Below are positions 51,076 through 59,992 of a DNA stretch of 64,000 nt, piece after piece. Each line of letters begins with the position of its first letter. Position 1 is the stretch's first letter. The notes under the pieces are model-generated. The model made no database searches. It saw only the letters and a list, made by a program, of their open reading frames with translations, and had not been told where the DNA came from. Origin of the DNA: an uncultured Myxococcales bacterium (GTDB lineage Bacteria > Myxococcota_A > UBA9042 > DTJE01); NCBI GenBank assembly GCA_903857665.1, contig CAIOFV010000023.1:1-64000 (forward strand), read 5' to 3'. Position numbers and translations under genes: made by a program.

Positions 51076-54000
51076 ATGAGCGACGCACGATTCCTTGGCC
51101 TGGACCTGGGGGCCGAGCGGGTGAAGGTGGCCGAGGTCCGGGTCGAGAACGGGGTGGCCCGACCCGGACGGACCTGGAGGATCGACCACGGGAAGGACCC
51201 GGCGGCCTCGCTGGCACGGCTGCTGCCGGACCTGGACTGGGACCGGATCGACGGGGCCGCGGCGACCGGCCGGATGGCCTCTGCGCTGGAACTGGGGCGG
51301 GTCCCGGGAAAGGCCGTGGTGGCGGCGGGCCTGCATCTGCTGTACCCTGCGCTGGCCGACGCGACGGTGGTGTCCATCGGCAGCCAGGGGTTCTTCGTCG
51401 CCGAGGTGGTGGACCACCGGGTGCGGCACCTGCGCGAAAACTCGCGGTGCTCGCAGGGCACCGGCAACTTCCTGCGCCAGCTGGTGGAGCGCTTCGGCCT
51501 GTCGCTGGCCGAGGCCGATTCCCTGTGCGAGGACGTCCAGAATCCGAGCCCGCTGTCGGGCCGCTGCCCGGTCATCCTGAAGACCGACATGACACACCTG
51601 GCCAACCGCGGCGAGGACCGGGACCGCATCCTGGCCGGCCTGTATGACGCCGTCTGCGAAAACGTGCTGGTGCTGGTACGCCCGGGCGAATCGCCGCGCG
51701 ACCTGCTGCTGATCGGCGGCGTGACCCGCTCCGGCCGGATCCGCCATCGCATCGCCAAACAGGCCCGCGTCAACGGGATGCGGATGATCGACGGGAACCC
51801 GGATCAGGATCTGTTCCTGGAGGCGTTCGGCGCGGCGGTGCTGGCCCGGCAGGCGGGAACGGTGGTCCCTGCGGAACGCCTGCTGGCCCGGCGCGAAGCC
51901 CGCCCGTTCGAAACGTTCGCGGACCTGAAGGAGGCCCTGCCCCGCGTGGTGCGGATGACCGCGCCGCCGCGGGTCGAAAGCGACAGCCCCCGCGACGTCG
52001 TGGTGGGGTTCGACATCGGCAGCACCGGCTCGAAGGCGGTGGCGCTGGACGTGCAGACACGCGAACCCGTCTGGCAGGCGTGGCACAAGACGCTGGGCGA
52101 CCCGGTCGGGGCCGCCAAGGGCCTGGTCGCCGCGCTGCTGCACGAAACGGGCAGCCTGCTGAACGTCCGGGGCGTCGCCGCGACGGGGTCGGGCCGCGAG
52201 ATCGTCGGGTCGCTGCTGTCCGCCTGCTTCGGCGCGGACCGCGTGTTCGTGCTGAACGAGATCGCCGCCCATGCGGAGGGCGCCCTGTACCACGACCCGG
52301 ACGTCGATACCATCTTCGAGATCGGCGGGCAGGACGCGAAGTACATCCGGCTGGACCACGGGCGCGTGGTCGATGCCGCGATGAACGAGGCGTGCAGCGC
52401 CGGCACCGGGTCCTTCATCGAGGAGCAGGGGCGCAAGTTCGAAGGCGTGGACGACGTCGCGTCGCTGGGACGGCTGGCCCTGCAGTCCGACCATGGAGTG
52501 TCGCTGGGGCAGCACTGCTCGGTGTTCATGGCCGAACTGATCGACCAGGCGGTGTCGGCAGGACAGCCCCGCGACGCGATCCTGGCCGGCCTGTACGACT
52601 CGGTGGTCCAGAACTACGTCAAGCGCGTGAAGGGGTCGCGGTCGATCGGTCGCCGAATTTTCTGCCAGGGCATGCCCTTCCTGTCGGACGCCCTGGCCGC
52701 CGCGGTGGCTCGCCACACCGGGCAGACGGTGGTGGTGCCGCCTGATCCAGGCACGGTCGGCGCCCTGGGGATCGCCCTGCTGGCGATGCGGGACGGCGTC
52801 CAGAACGGCGAGCCGCTGGCGTTGGCGCGCTTCCTGGACGTTCAAGTCGTGTCCCGCGACACCTTCGTCTGCCCATCGACGAAGGGGTGCGGAGGCAGCG
52901 GCAACCACTGCCGGATCGACCGGCTGGACATCGCGGTGGACGGCGGCAGGAGCCGGTTCACCTGGGGCGGCAACTGCTCGATGTACGACCGCGGGACCCG
53001 CCAGAAGAAGCTGCCGGACGGCGCGCCCGATCCGTTCCGCGAGCGCGAGGCGGCCGTGGTGCGCATCCTGGAGGGCCTGCGAGGGGAAGGGGGAGTGACC
53101 TGGCGGGGAGAAAGGCCCGTCGTGGCGCTGACGGACGAGTTCACGCTGAAGGGCCTGATCCCGTTCTTCGCCACCTTCGTGGACCGCCTGGGCCTGGACG
53201 TCCGGGTGCACCGGGACGCCGATCACGACACGCTGCGGCGCGGGATCGAGCAGGCCAACGTCCCCTGGTGCGCACCGATGCAACTGTTCCACGGCGTGGT
53301 CCGGGCGATGCTCGAGGAGCACCCCGACATCCTGCTGGTCCCGATGGTGGTGGACCTGCCGCACCAGGGGAAGGAAACCAACTCGGTGTCCTGCCCGGTG
53401 GTCCAGGCCGCGCCCGGCGTCATCCGCGAGGCGTTCTTTAGGGAGGAGCGGGCGACCCGCCTGGTGGCGCCGGTGATCCGGATGTCCGGGGAGGGGCTGG
53501 ACGCGGCGGACTTCAAGGACGGGTGCCGCGCGATGGCCCGCGAGCTGGGCGCCGAAGGACGCTGGGAGGATGCGTGGCAGGCGGCCAGGGACGCCCAGGT
53601 CGCGTTCGACCGGGAGTGCCTGGCTATCGGCCGGAGGGCGCTGGCGTTTTCGAAGGAGCGTTCCGTGGTCCCGGTCGTGGTTCTGGGCCGGGCCTATACC
53701 CTGTACAACGACGTGCTGAACTCGAACGTGCCGGCGCTGCTGCGGAAGCAGGGCGCGATGGCGATCCCCGTGGACTGCTACCCGCTGGAAGCCGGCGTCC
53801 CGGTGTTCCAGGACGTGTACTGGCACTATGGCCAGGCGAACCTGCGGGCCGCGCACCAGATCCGGCGCGCCGATGGCGTGTACAGCGTGTTCTGCTCGAA
53901 CTACTCGTGCGGGCCGGACAGCTTCAACCTGCATTTCAACGCCTACGTGATGCAGAACAAGCCGTTCGCGGTGATCGAGACCGACGGGCATTCGGGCGAC

Positions 54001-55515
54001 GCGGGGACGGCCACGCGCATCGAGGCCTTCCTGCATTGCGTGCAGGCCGACCTGCGAACGACGTTGCACGAGCGGAACGGTCGCGCCCGCAAGAGTTTTC
54101 GCGCCATGGAACTGGAGAAGCAGGACCTGGCCGCGACCCGCCTGAGGGGCGACATCCTGCTGATCAACCCGATGGGGGCTGCGGCGCCCGTCACGGCCGC
54201 GATGCTGCGGTCGGAAGGCCTGCGCGCCGAGGTGCTGCCGATGCCGGACCGGGAGGCCCTGGAGCTGGGCCGCCGCCACACGTCAGGCAAGGAGTGCCTG
54301 CCCATGACGCTGACGCTGGGCAGCGTGCTGCAGCGCCTGGAGCCGGAACGCGACAGCGAGGAGACGTTCGCGCTGCTGATGCCGTCGGCCACCGGGCCCT
54401 GCCGGTTCGGCGTGTACAACCTGCTGCACAAGATCGCGTTCGAGCAGGCCGGCTGGAAGGACCGCGTGCGCATCGTGTCGCCCGAGGACACGGACTACTT
54501 CGCCGGGCTTCCGACCGACTTCCAGCTGCGCCTGTGGTTCGGGATGGTGGCCGCCGACCTGCTGCTGGCGGCGCTGCATGACGTGCGCCCGGTCGAAAAG
54601 GTGCCCGGGGCCGCCCGGGAGGTGTTCGACCGCCGCTACCAGGAATTGCTGGGCCTGCTGGAGCACCCGCGGGCCGGCGACCTGCCCCGGACGCTCCGCG
54701 AAGCGGCCCGCGGGATGTACGGCATCCGCGAGGTGGTGGACGGGGCCGCACGCGAACTGGCGGCCCTGAAGGAGGACCGCTGGATCCCGACCGTGGCGGT
54801 GGTGGGCGAGATCTACGTGCGGCTGGACCCGTTCGCCAACGACTTCGTCATCGAGCGGCTGGAGAAGGCCGGCGTCCGGGCCCGGCTGGCGCCGTTCAAC
54901 GAGTGGATCGAGTACACGTCCTGGACCCGCAAGAAGCGCATGCGCATGGACCGCCTGGTGCCGGGCGAGAACCCGGTGGAGATCCACGTCAGCAGCGCGC
55001 TGCAGGAAGCCGTGCTGGACCGCCTGTACGGCGACGTGGCGACCGCGCTGGGCTGGGAGCGCCGGACCCGCGTGCGGGACGCGATACGGGCCGGGAGGCG
55101 CTACGTGTCCGAGGATCTGCTGGGCGAGGCGATCCTCACGGTGGGTGGCCCGATCCACGAGTTCCTGGACGGCTCGATCGACGGGGTGGTCAGCGTGGGC
55201 CCGCTGGAGTGCATGCCGAACAAGATCGCGGAATCGCACTTCCTGCACGCGGACCAGGATGTCGGCCTGCCGTCCCTGACGCTGGCCCTGAACGGGGACC
55301 CGCTGGACGATCGGGTGATCCAGGATTTCGTGTTCGAGGTGCGCGACCGCGCGAGCCGGCGGCGGCAGGCCCCGCGGCCCGAGCGTCGGCCTTCGCTGGC
55401 CACGCTGTCCCACGAGGCGCGCTCGAAGCTGGTCCAGCGCCTGCTGTCGCTGGTGCCGCCCCTGCCCTCCCGGGGGACCCCTCCCACGGACCCCCGCCGC
55501 CGCAAGATCGCTTGA
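51076..55515 (+). CDS. double-module 2-hydroxyacyl-CoA dehydratase activase
   Basis: 1479 residues. Two ASKHA (BadF/BadG/BcrA/BcrD) ATPase modules in tandem. Module 1 (about 1-275) has GLDLGAERVKV and the cluster cysteines C125 (SRCSQGTG) and C164. Module 2 (about 305-575) has GFDIGSTGSKAV, C440 (NEACSAGTG) and C481 (LGQHCSVF). A DUF2229-type region follows with more Cys (CGGSGNHCRI, WGGNCSMYDRG, VPWCAPMQ), then an HgdB/HgdC-like C-terminal part. Such proteins drive ATP-dependent electron transfer through a [4Fe-4S] cluster to a dehydratase. GGAGG fixes ATG 51076. No dehydratase subunit gene is nearby. Confidence 0.9.
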   Translation: MSDARFLGLDLGAERVKVAEVRVENGVARPGRTWRIDHGKDPAASLARLLPDLDWDRIDGAAATGRMASALELGRVPGKAVVAAGLHLLYPALADATVVSIGSQGFFVAEVVDHRVRHLRENSRCSQGTGNFLRQLVERFGLSLAEADSLCEDVQNPSPLSGRCPVILKTDMTHLANRGEDRDRILAGLYDAVCENVLVLVRPGESPRDLLLIGGVTRSGRIRHRIAKQARVNGMRMIDGNPDQDLFLEAFGAAVLARQAGTVVPAERLLARREARPFETFADLKEALPRVVRMTAPPRVESDSPRDVVVGFDIGSTGSKAVALDVQTREPVWQAWHKTLGDPVGAAKGLVAALLHETGSLLNVRGVAATGSGREIVGSLLSACFGADRVFVLNEIAAHAEGALYHDPDVDTIFEIGGQDAKYIRLDHGRVVDAAMNEACSAGTGSFIEEQGRKFEGVDDVASLGRLALQSDHGVSLGQHCSVFMAELIDQAVSAGQPRDAILAGLYDSVVQNYVKRVKGSRSIGRRIFCQGMPFLSDALAAAVARHTGQTVVVPPDPGTVGALGIALLAMRDGVQNGEPLALARFLDVQVVSRDTFVCPSTKGCGGSGNHCRIDRLDIAVDGGRSRFTWGGNCSMYDRGTRQKKLPDGAPDPFREREAAVVRILEGLRGEGGVTWRGERPVVALTDEFTLKGLIPFFATFVDRLGLDVRVHRDADHDTLRRGIEQANVPWCAPMQLFHGVVRAMLEEHPDILLVPMVVDLPHQGKETNSVSCPVVQAAPGVIREAFFREERATRLVAPVIRMSGEGLDAADFKDGCRAMARELGAEGRWEDAWQAARDAQVAFDRECLAIGRRALAFSKERSVVPVVVLGRAYTLYNDVLNSNVPALLRKQGAMAIPVDCYPLEAGVPVFQDVYWHYGQANLRAAHQIRRADGVYSVFCSNYSCGPDSFNLHFNAYVMQNKPFAVIETDGHSGDAGTATRIEAFLHCVQADLRTTLHERNGRARKSFRAMELEKQDLAATRLRGDILLINPMGAAAPVTAAMLRSEGLRAEVLPMPDREALELGRRHTSGKECLPMTLTLGSVLQRLEPERDSEETFALLMPSATGPCRFGVYNLLHKIAFEQAGWKDRVRIVSPEDTDYFAGLPTDFQLRLWFGMVAADLLLAALHDVRPVEKVPGAAREVFDRRYQELLGLLEHPRAGDLPRTLREAARGMYGIREVVDGAARELAALKEDRWIPTVAVVGEIYVRLDPFANDFVIERLEKAGVRARLAPFNEWIEYTSWTRKKRMRMDRLVPGENPVEIHVSSALQEAVLDRLYGDVATALGWERRTRVRDAIRAGRRYVSEDLLGEAILTVGGPIHEFLDGSIDGVVSVGPLECMPNKIAESHFLHADQDVGLPSLTLALNGDPLDDRVIQDFVFEVRDRASRRRQAPRPERRPSLATLSHEARSKLVQRLLSLVPPLPSRGTPPTDPRRRKIA

Positions 55516-55540
55516 CGACCCACCCGTTCTTGGGTAGTGG
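55512..55540 (+). promoter_or_regulatory. possible promoter of the TetR gene inside the activase stop
   Basis: TTGACG (55512-55517) overlaps the activase TGA; 17 bases later is TAGTGG (55535-55540). It lies about 58 bases before the TetR ATG. Confidence 0.35.
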
Positions 55541-55543
55541 CGA

Positions 55544-55567
55544 TGTGCAGCACGACCTGGGTGCACA
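55544..55567. promoter_or_regulatory. inverted repeat, possible TetR operator
   Basis: TGTGCA (55544-55549) and TGCACA (55562-55567) are perfect arms with a 12-base centre, just downstream of the putative -10. A regulator bound there would block its own transcription. Confidence 0.4.
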
Positions 55568-55597
55568 GCCCGTTTCCCCGGTGCCGGAGGTAGGGCC

Positions 55598-56221
55598 ATG
55601 GCAACGACCAGCCTGTCGAAGGCCGATCGCCGCGGGCAGATCGTCGATGCCGCGCGCAAGGTGTTCGCAGAAAAGGGCTACTACCGCGCCGGGGTGGCGG
55701 ACATCATCCAGGAATCCGGCATCGCCCGCGGGACGTTCTACCTGTATTTCACCAGCAAGCGCGCGGTGTTCGACGCCGTTCTGGACGACATCTTCCGCCG
55801 GATCCACGAACAGATCCGGGCCATCGAGGTGCCCGATCCCTGGGACGAGGGCGCGGTGCTGGCGCAGTTGCGGGGCAATGCCGAGCGCCTGGCCACCCTG
55901 ATGCTGGCCGACCCGCGCAGCGTCCGCGTGCTGTTCGCCGAGGCCGCAGGCCTGGACGAGGAGGCCGGCGTCAAGCTGGCGGACTTCTACGGCCGCCTGG
56001 GCCAGTGGGTGGCGGACTCCCTCGAGGACGGCATCCGGCTGGGCATCGTCCGGCCGTGCAACCCGCTGGTGGCGGCGCACGCGCTGATCGGCAGCCTCCG
56101 GGGCATGCTGTGGGCCTGGGCGTTCGGCCTGGTGGAACTGGACCAGGCCACGCTGGTGCAGGAGGCCCTGCGGTTGGCCCGGGACGGCGTCCTGACCACC
56201 GGCCGCGAAGTGCGGCCCTGA
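55598..56221 (+). CDS. TetR family transcriptional regulator
   Basis: 207 residues. A TetR helix-turn-helix at about 10-55 (IVDAARKVFAEKGYYRAGVADII, then GIARGTFYLYFTSKRAVF) is complete; a helical ligand-binding/dimer domain follows with Trp-rich MLWAWAFGLVELDQ. GGAGG sits before ATG 55598. It follows the activase gene by 82 bases, so it may be read from the activase transcript as well as its own promoter, and the activase gene is a natural target. Ligand unknown; acyl-CoAs would fit the context. Confidence 0.9.
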   Translation: MATTSLSKADRRGQIVDAARKVFAEKGYYRAGVADIIQESGIARGTFYLYFTSKRAVFDAVLDDIFRRIHEQIRAIEVPDPWDEGAVLAQLRGNAERLATLMLADPRSVRVLFAEAAGLDEEAGVKLADFYGRLGQWVADSLEDGIRLGIVRPCNPLVAAHALIGSLRGMLWAWAFGLVELDQATLVQEALRLARDGVLTTGREVRP

Positions 56222-56240
56222 CGCTTCGGGCACCGGGCCC

Positions 56241-57305
56241 TCACAGGCTGCCGCTCTCCCGGGTCGCCACCCACTCCGTCCGGGGGGGGCCGGCCGGGAT
56301 CTCCACGCGATCGAACGCCACTCCGTCCAGCCCGATCGCCTCGATGACGAGGGCCCCCGGACCGGCTTCGACAAGCACCCAGTGGTTCTGGTAGCGCGTG
56401 AGCCAGGGGCTGGGGAAGCCCTCCGGTGCCCTGCAGGAATGGTCCAGGGTGCCGCCGGCGCCCCCGGTGACGATCAGGGTCATGCCATCGACCTGGCCCC
56501 GTTCGTACCCGTGGACGTGGCCGCTGAACACTACCGACACGCCGGCCTGGGATGCCAGGGGCAGCAGCACGCGCCGAAGCCCCGCCTCCCCGTGGTATCC
56601 CCGGATGCACGGGTCCCAGCCCAGGGAGTACGGGGGCTGGTGGACGAAGAGCAGCCGCCAGTCCGCGGTCCGGGCCTCCGGTGACGCCAGCCCCGCGCGG
56701 AGCCAGGCGACCTCCGGCGTTTCGATCCCGGTCTCGCCGGCCTTCACGAGGTCGTCCGTGTCGAGCATCGCCATCCAGACGCTGCCCCACCGAATGGAAT
56801 ACCAGGCTTCGGCCTGCCCGGAAGAAGGCGCATCGGGCCGCATGAACGTCTGGAAATACGCGGGCCCGCGATCGTGGTTCCCGATCACCGGCCACAGGGG
56901 AACCACCCGGACAAGGGGCAGGACGGCCTCCAGGAACCTCACGAACTGGCCCTCGTTCGACACCCCGACCGCGTCGCCCACGATGACCGCCAGATCGACC
57001 GACGAATCGCGGGCGGCCACGGCGATATGCCGCAGGATCTTCGTGCTGGCGTGACCGTCGCCGAAGACGGCCATCCGGACGGGACGCGCGTCCCCGTGCG
57101 CCGCGCGAAGGAACGTGGAACCCGCGACGAGCCCGGTCGGGGCCCTCTTCGCGGAGTCCCGCCAGGCCACCATGGCCGGTTCATCGAACCCGGACAGCGC
57201 GGAGGAACCCCGCCTGCCCTGCCCCCCGTTCGGCGCGCAGCCGGACGCCGGAAGCAGCACCAGGGGGACCTGGAAGACGATCACGAGGAAGCATCGCACG
57301 GTCAT
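56241..57305 (-). CDS. metallophosphoesterase lipoprotein
   Basis: 354 residues, lipobox PASGC (Cys about 23). The calcineurin/purple-acid-phosphatase-like core has all ligand motifs: MAVFGDGHA (D-x-H), VIVGDAVG (GD), VIGNHDRG (GNHD), FVHQPPYS (H) and FSGHVHGYER (GHxH). A short C-terminal beta segment ends ATRESGSL. A secreted phosphatase or phosphodiesterase is likely. ATG 57305 is preferred over ATG 57311, because GGGAG is correctly spaced only for the former. It is convergent with the TetR gene (20-base gap). Confidence 0.88.
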   Translation of the reverse strand: MTVRCFLVIVFQVPLVLLPASGCAPNGGQGRRGSSALSGFDEPAMVAWRDSAKRAPTGLVAGSTFLRAAHGDARPVRMAVFGDGHASTKILRHIAVAARDSSVDLAVIVGDAVGVSNEGQFVRFLEAVLPLVRVVPLWPVIGNHDRGPAYFQTFMRPDAPSSGQAEAWYSIRWGSVWMAMLDTDDLVKAGETGIETPEVAWLRAGLASPEARTADWRLLFVHQPPYSLGWDPCIRGYHGEAGLRRVLLPLASQAGVSVVFSGHVHGYERGQVDGMTLIVTGGAGGTLDHSCRAPEGFPSPWLTRYQNHWVLVEAGPGALVIEAIGLDGVAFDRVEIPAGPPRTEWVATRESGSL

Positions 57306-57483
57306 TGGCATCTCCCGCCGGCCGCGGGATGGAAATGCAGCAACCGCGCCGTGACGGGTCACACCCGCATGTCACTGTAATCATGCATGTCTGCGGTTCG
57401 GGGAGGGGCGTCCCTCGGGGCACCCGGGAAGCGTTCCCATCATACGGGCCGCCGACCGACCAGAATGATGGAGGCCCGGACGC

Positions 57484-58719
57484 CTAGAAGAACAGTTGCG
57501 CCTGCGTGGTGAAGCACTTGATCCACGGGGCGCTGGCGAGATTCCCGGTCTTCTGGGCGCCGAACTCGGTCTTGACGTTGACGGCGGCGTTCCGGATCCA
57601 GAAGTTCAGCCCGCCCTTCACCACCAGCAGGTCCTGCGCCGCCTGCCTGCTGCTGAAATAGTCGACCGTCAGCACGGGCTCGATGAACGTGTACCGGTAG
57701 CCCAGCTCGCTGAGGAACCCGACCCCCGAGTTCTTCGCGTGCACCAGCGTCGCGTTCTTGGCCTTGTCGTATGCCAGTTCGAAGCCGTGGTCGTAGTAGA
57801 AGAGCCCGGCCATGAACACGATTTCGTGCTGCTTGTCAGCACCGAACGGCACGTCCACGAACACGTCCCCGGTGAGGCCCAGGGAATGCGTCAGCGTGCC
57901 TGGGGTCTTCACCGACAGGTCCTTGTTCAGCACGGTCGCGGTCTTCATCACGGCGGCGACCTGGTAGTCGAAGCCCACCCCGATGGACAGCGTGGGCGAC
58001 TGGCCGAAGGTGATCCCCTTGGCGAAGAATTCCGTTTCCGTGCCCAGGATGTTGTACCGCAGGTGACCGGCGAACCGCGGCCAATCCTCGGGGTTCGACA
58101 TCAGGGCCGTCTTGCCGGCGACGTCCTTCACGGCGGCCCCGACGGAGTCCTTCTGCAGCGACTGGCCCTGCGCGCCGTTGAACACGCCCACCCGGTACTG
58201 CAGCTTGCGATCGAACACGTACCCGCGCAGCTGGATGCCGGCGTCCCGCAGGTTCTTGTTGGAGCCATCGACGTACTTCAGGAGGCCCAGGTGGAAGTCC
58301 AGGCCGTTGAGGCCCGGGGCGCTCTGGAAGCCGTGGCGGGAGAACGGCAGCAGCATCATGCCGGCGTCCACCATGAACTGGTCCACGACCTTGAACGTGA
58401 CGAACGCGTCGGAAATGAACATCGACACGTCCCAGGTGCCGCCCTTGCCGAAGTTCGGCTGCTCGCTGTCCAGGAAGAACGAGATGCCCTTCCAGACGTC
58501 GCCCCACAGCAGGAAGCGCACCCGGCGCAGGAAGAAGTCCTTGCTGTAGTCGGTCTTGTCGGGCGCCGCGTTCTGCTGGAACTGCGCCTGGAACTGGATC
58601 AGGGCCGCAACGTTCAGGTTCGTGTTTTCGCCCAGGTCGAACCGCCAGGCGTATGCCGGCATCGACCCCAGCAGGACGGCCGCCACGACCGCCACGCGGA
58701 TCCACCGCGTTCCCTTCAT
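57484..58719 (-). CDS. outer-membrane porin, phosphate-selective porin O/P-like
   Basis: 411 residues. Signal peptide ending AYAWRF (about residue 25), then FQAQFQQN, FFLRRVRFLLWGDVWKGISFFLDSE-like strands, MVDAGMMLLPFSRHG and a C-terminal QAQLFF ending in Phe: the layout of OprO/OprP-type (porin_O_P) barrels. GGGAGGTGGG lies upstream of ATG 58719. Substrate is not decidable from sequence. The neighbouring phosphoesterase makes phosphate uptake an attractive guess, since both point the same way (178-base gap). Confidence 0.83.
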   Translation of the reverse strand: MKGTRWIRVAVVAAVLLGSMPAYAWRFDLGENTNLNVAALIQFQAQFQQNAAPDKTDYSKDFFLRRVRFLLWGDVWKGISFFLDSEQPNFGKGGTWDVSMFISDAFVTFKVVDQFMVDAGMMLLPFSRHGFQSAPGLNGLDFHLGLLKYVDGSNKNLRDAGIQLRGYVFDRKLQYRVGVFNGAQGQSLQKDSVGAAVKDVAGKTALMSNPEDWPRFAGHLRYNILGTETEFFAKGITFGQSPTLSIGVGFDYQVAAVMKTATVLNKDLSVKTPGTLTHSLGLTGDVFVDVPFGADKQHEIVFMAGLFYYDHGFELAYDKAKNATLVHAKNSGVGFLSELGYRYTFIEPVLTVDYFSSRQAAQDLLVVKGGLNFWIRNAAVNVKTEFGAQKTGNLASAPWIKCFTTQAQLFF

Positions 58720-58921
58720 GATTCCCACCTCCCGCGGGCCGATGCGAGGCGGCCCTGCGCCGTTCCCAGGATCGCGGCGGAGCATAGGACGACCGCGAAG
58801 CCTCGTCCATACCTTCGGAACGGGCGTTCTCCCCCGAGCACGCAGGCGCAGGCGACGGGTTTCCGAAGGAAACTCTCGCCGGAGACGGAGTCGCCTCGGG
58901 GGCATCCAACGGACGCGCCCG

Positions 58922-58950
58922 TTGACTTCCGTCCCGGCCCGCGGCATACC
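58922..58950 (+). promoter_or_regulatory. promoter placing the transcript start on the coaE ATG
   Basis: TTGACT (58922-58927), 17 bases, CATACC (58945-58950). ATG 58957 begins seven bases after the box. Confidence 0.55.
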
Positions 58951-58956
58951 GGCCTC

Positions 58957-59583
58957 ATGCTGGTGAAACCCGAAAACATGCGGCTCTGGGGACTGACCGG
59001 GGGGATCGGTGCGGGCAAGTCCGAGGTCGCCAGGACGTGGCGCGCGCTGGGGATCCCGGTGGTGGACGCCGACCAGGTGTCCCGCGACCACATGCGCCCG
59101 GGTGGCTCGGCGATGACCGCGGTCGTCGCGTGGTTCGGCCCAGGCATCCTGGCCGCCGACGGGTCGGTGGACAGGTCCGCGCTGGCCGCCATCGTGTTCG
59201 CGGACCCCGCGAAGCGTCAGCGCCTGGAGGCCCTGACCCACGGCGAGGTGCTGCGCGAGGTGGGGTACAGGCTGTCCGTGCTGGCCCAGGCCGGATGCCG
59301 GGTCGCGGTGGTCGAGGCGGCCCTGATCCTGGAAGCCGGGCTGCTGGAAGGCCTGGACGGGCTGGTGGCCGTCATCGCGCCAGAGGGTGACCGGGTGCGG
59401 CGGGTCGTGGCGCGGGACGGGATGGACGAACCCGCGGTGCGGGCGCGCATGGCGGCGCAGGTCACCGACGACCAGCGGCGGGCCGCGGCCACGGTGGTGC
59501 TGGACAACGACGGGAGCCTGGACGCGCTGCGCGACAAGGCTCGCACGATCGCGATCGACATGGTGCTGGAGAGGGGACCCTAG
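58957..59583 (+). CDS. coaE: dephospho-CoA kinase
   Basis: 208 residues from the first ATG. Last step of CoA synthesis: phosphorylates the ribose 3'-OH of dephospho-CoA. P-loop GLTGGIGAGKSEV, then VVDADQVSRDHMRPG (substrate Asp) and VVVEAALILEAGL (the family's VPLLFE-like lid), ending in AAATVVLDNDGS. The internal ATG at 58978 gives the textbook start MRLWGLTGG; ATG 58957 coincides with the predicted transcript start. Either is possible. Its TAG overlaps the stop of the opposing HU gene in CTAG. Confidence 0.93.
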   Translation: MLVKPENMRLWGLTGGIGAGKSEVARTWRALGIPVVDADQVSRDHMRPGGSAMTAVVAWFGPGILAADGSVDRSALAAIVFADPAKRQRLEALTHGEVLREVGYRLSVLAQAGCRVAVVEAALILEAGLLEGLDGLVAVIAPEGDRVRRVVARDGMDEPAVRARMAAQVTDDQRRAAATVVLDNDGSLDALRDKARTIAIDMVLERGP

Positions 59584-59867
59584 CGCTTCGCGCGGACGTT
59601 GATCGTCTGGCGGAGGCCCAGGCCGGCCTTGAAGAACGGAAGGCGCTTCGGCGGAACGGTGACCTTTTCGCCGGTCTTGGGGTTGCGCCCCTCGTAGCCC
59701 TCGTAATCCTTCACGGTGAAGTTGCCGAAATTGCGGATTTCGATCCGCTCGCCACGCTTCATCGCGTCGATCATCTGCTCGAAGACCGCGTTGACGACGA
59801 TGGCCGCGCGGTCCAGGGTGATTTCGCTGCGCTTCGCTACCGCTTCAATCAGTTCGGACTTGGTCAT
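59580..59867 (-). CDS. HU/IHF family DNA-binding protein
   Basis: 95 residues: MTKSELIEAVAKRSEIT helices, IEIRNFGNFTVKDYEGYEGRNP-type beta core and arm, RNPKTGEKVTVPPKR, FKAGLGLRQTINV. The NFGNF core and FKAG end resemble IHF/HU relatives. It differs clearly from the HU at 1855. ATG 59867 is chosen because GGGAGGA lies 7 bases before it; an ATG three codons earlier overlaps that site. Its stop shares the CTAG palindrome with coaE. Confidence 0.93.
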   Translation of the reverse strand: MTKSELIEAVAKRSEITLDRAAIVVNAVFEQMIDAMKRGERIEIRNFGNFTVKDYEGYEGRNPKTGEKVTVPPKRLPFFKAGLGLRQTINVRAKR

Positions 59868-59992
59868 GGTTTCCATCCTCCCGGTGCCCCAAACGAGTCG
59901 GAATGATAACCAAACTCCTGGGTTGGTCAAGATTGAATTTTCGGCGACCGTCTGCTACGACGATTCCGGCGTGCCCATGCGGGGAATCTGGA

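Noticed and set aside
50848-54279. 1143-codon minus-strand frame
   Set aside because: Antisense to the activase gene with its conserved Cys modules.
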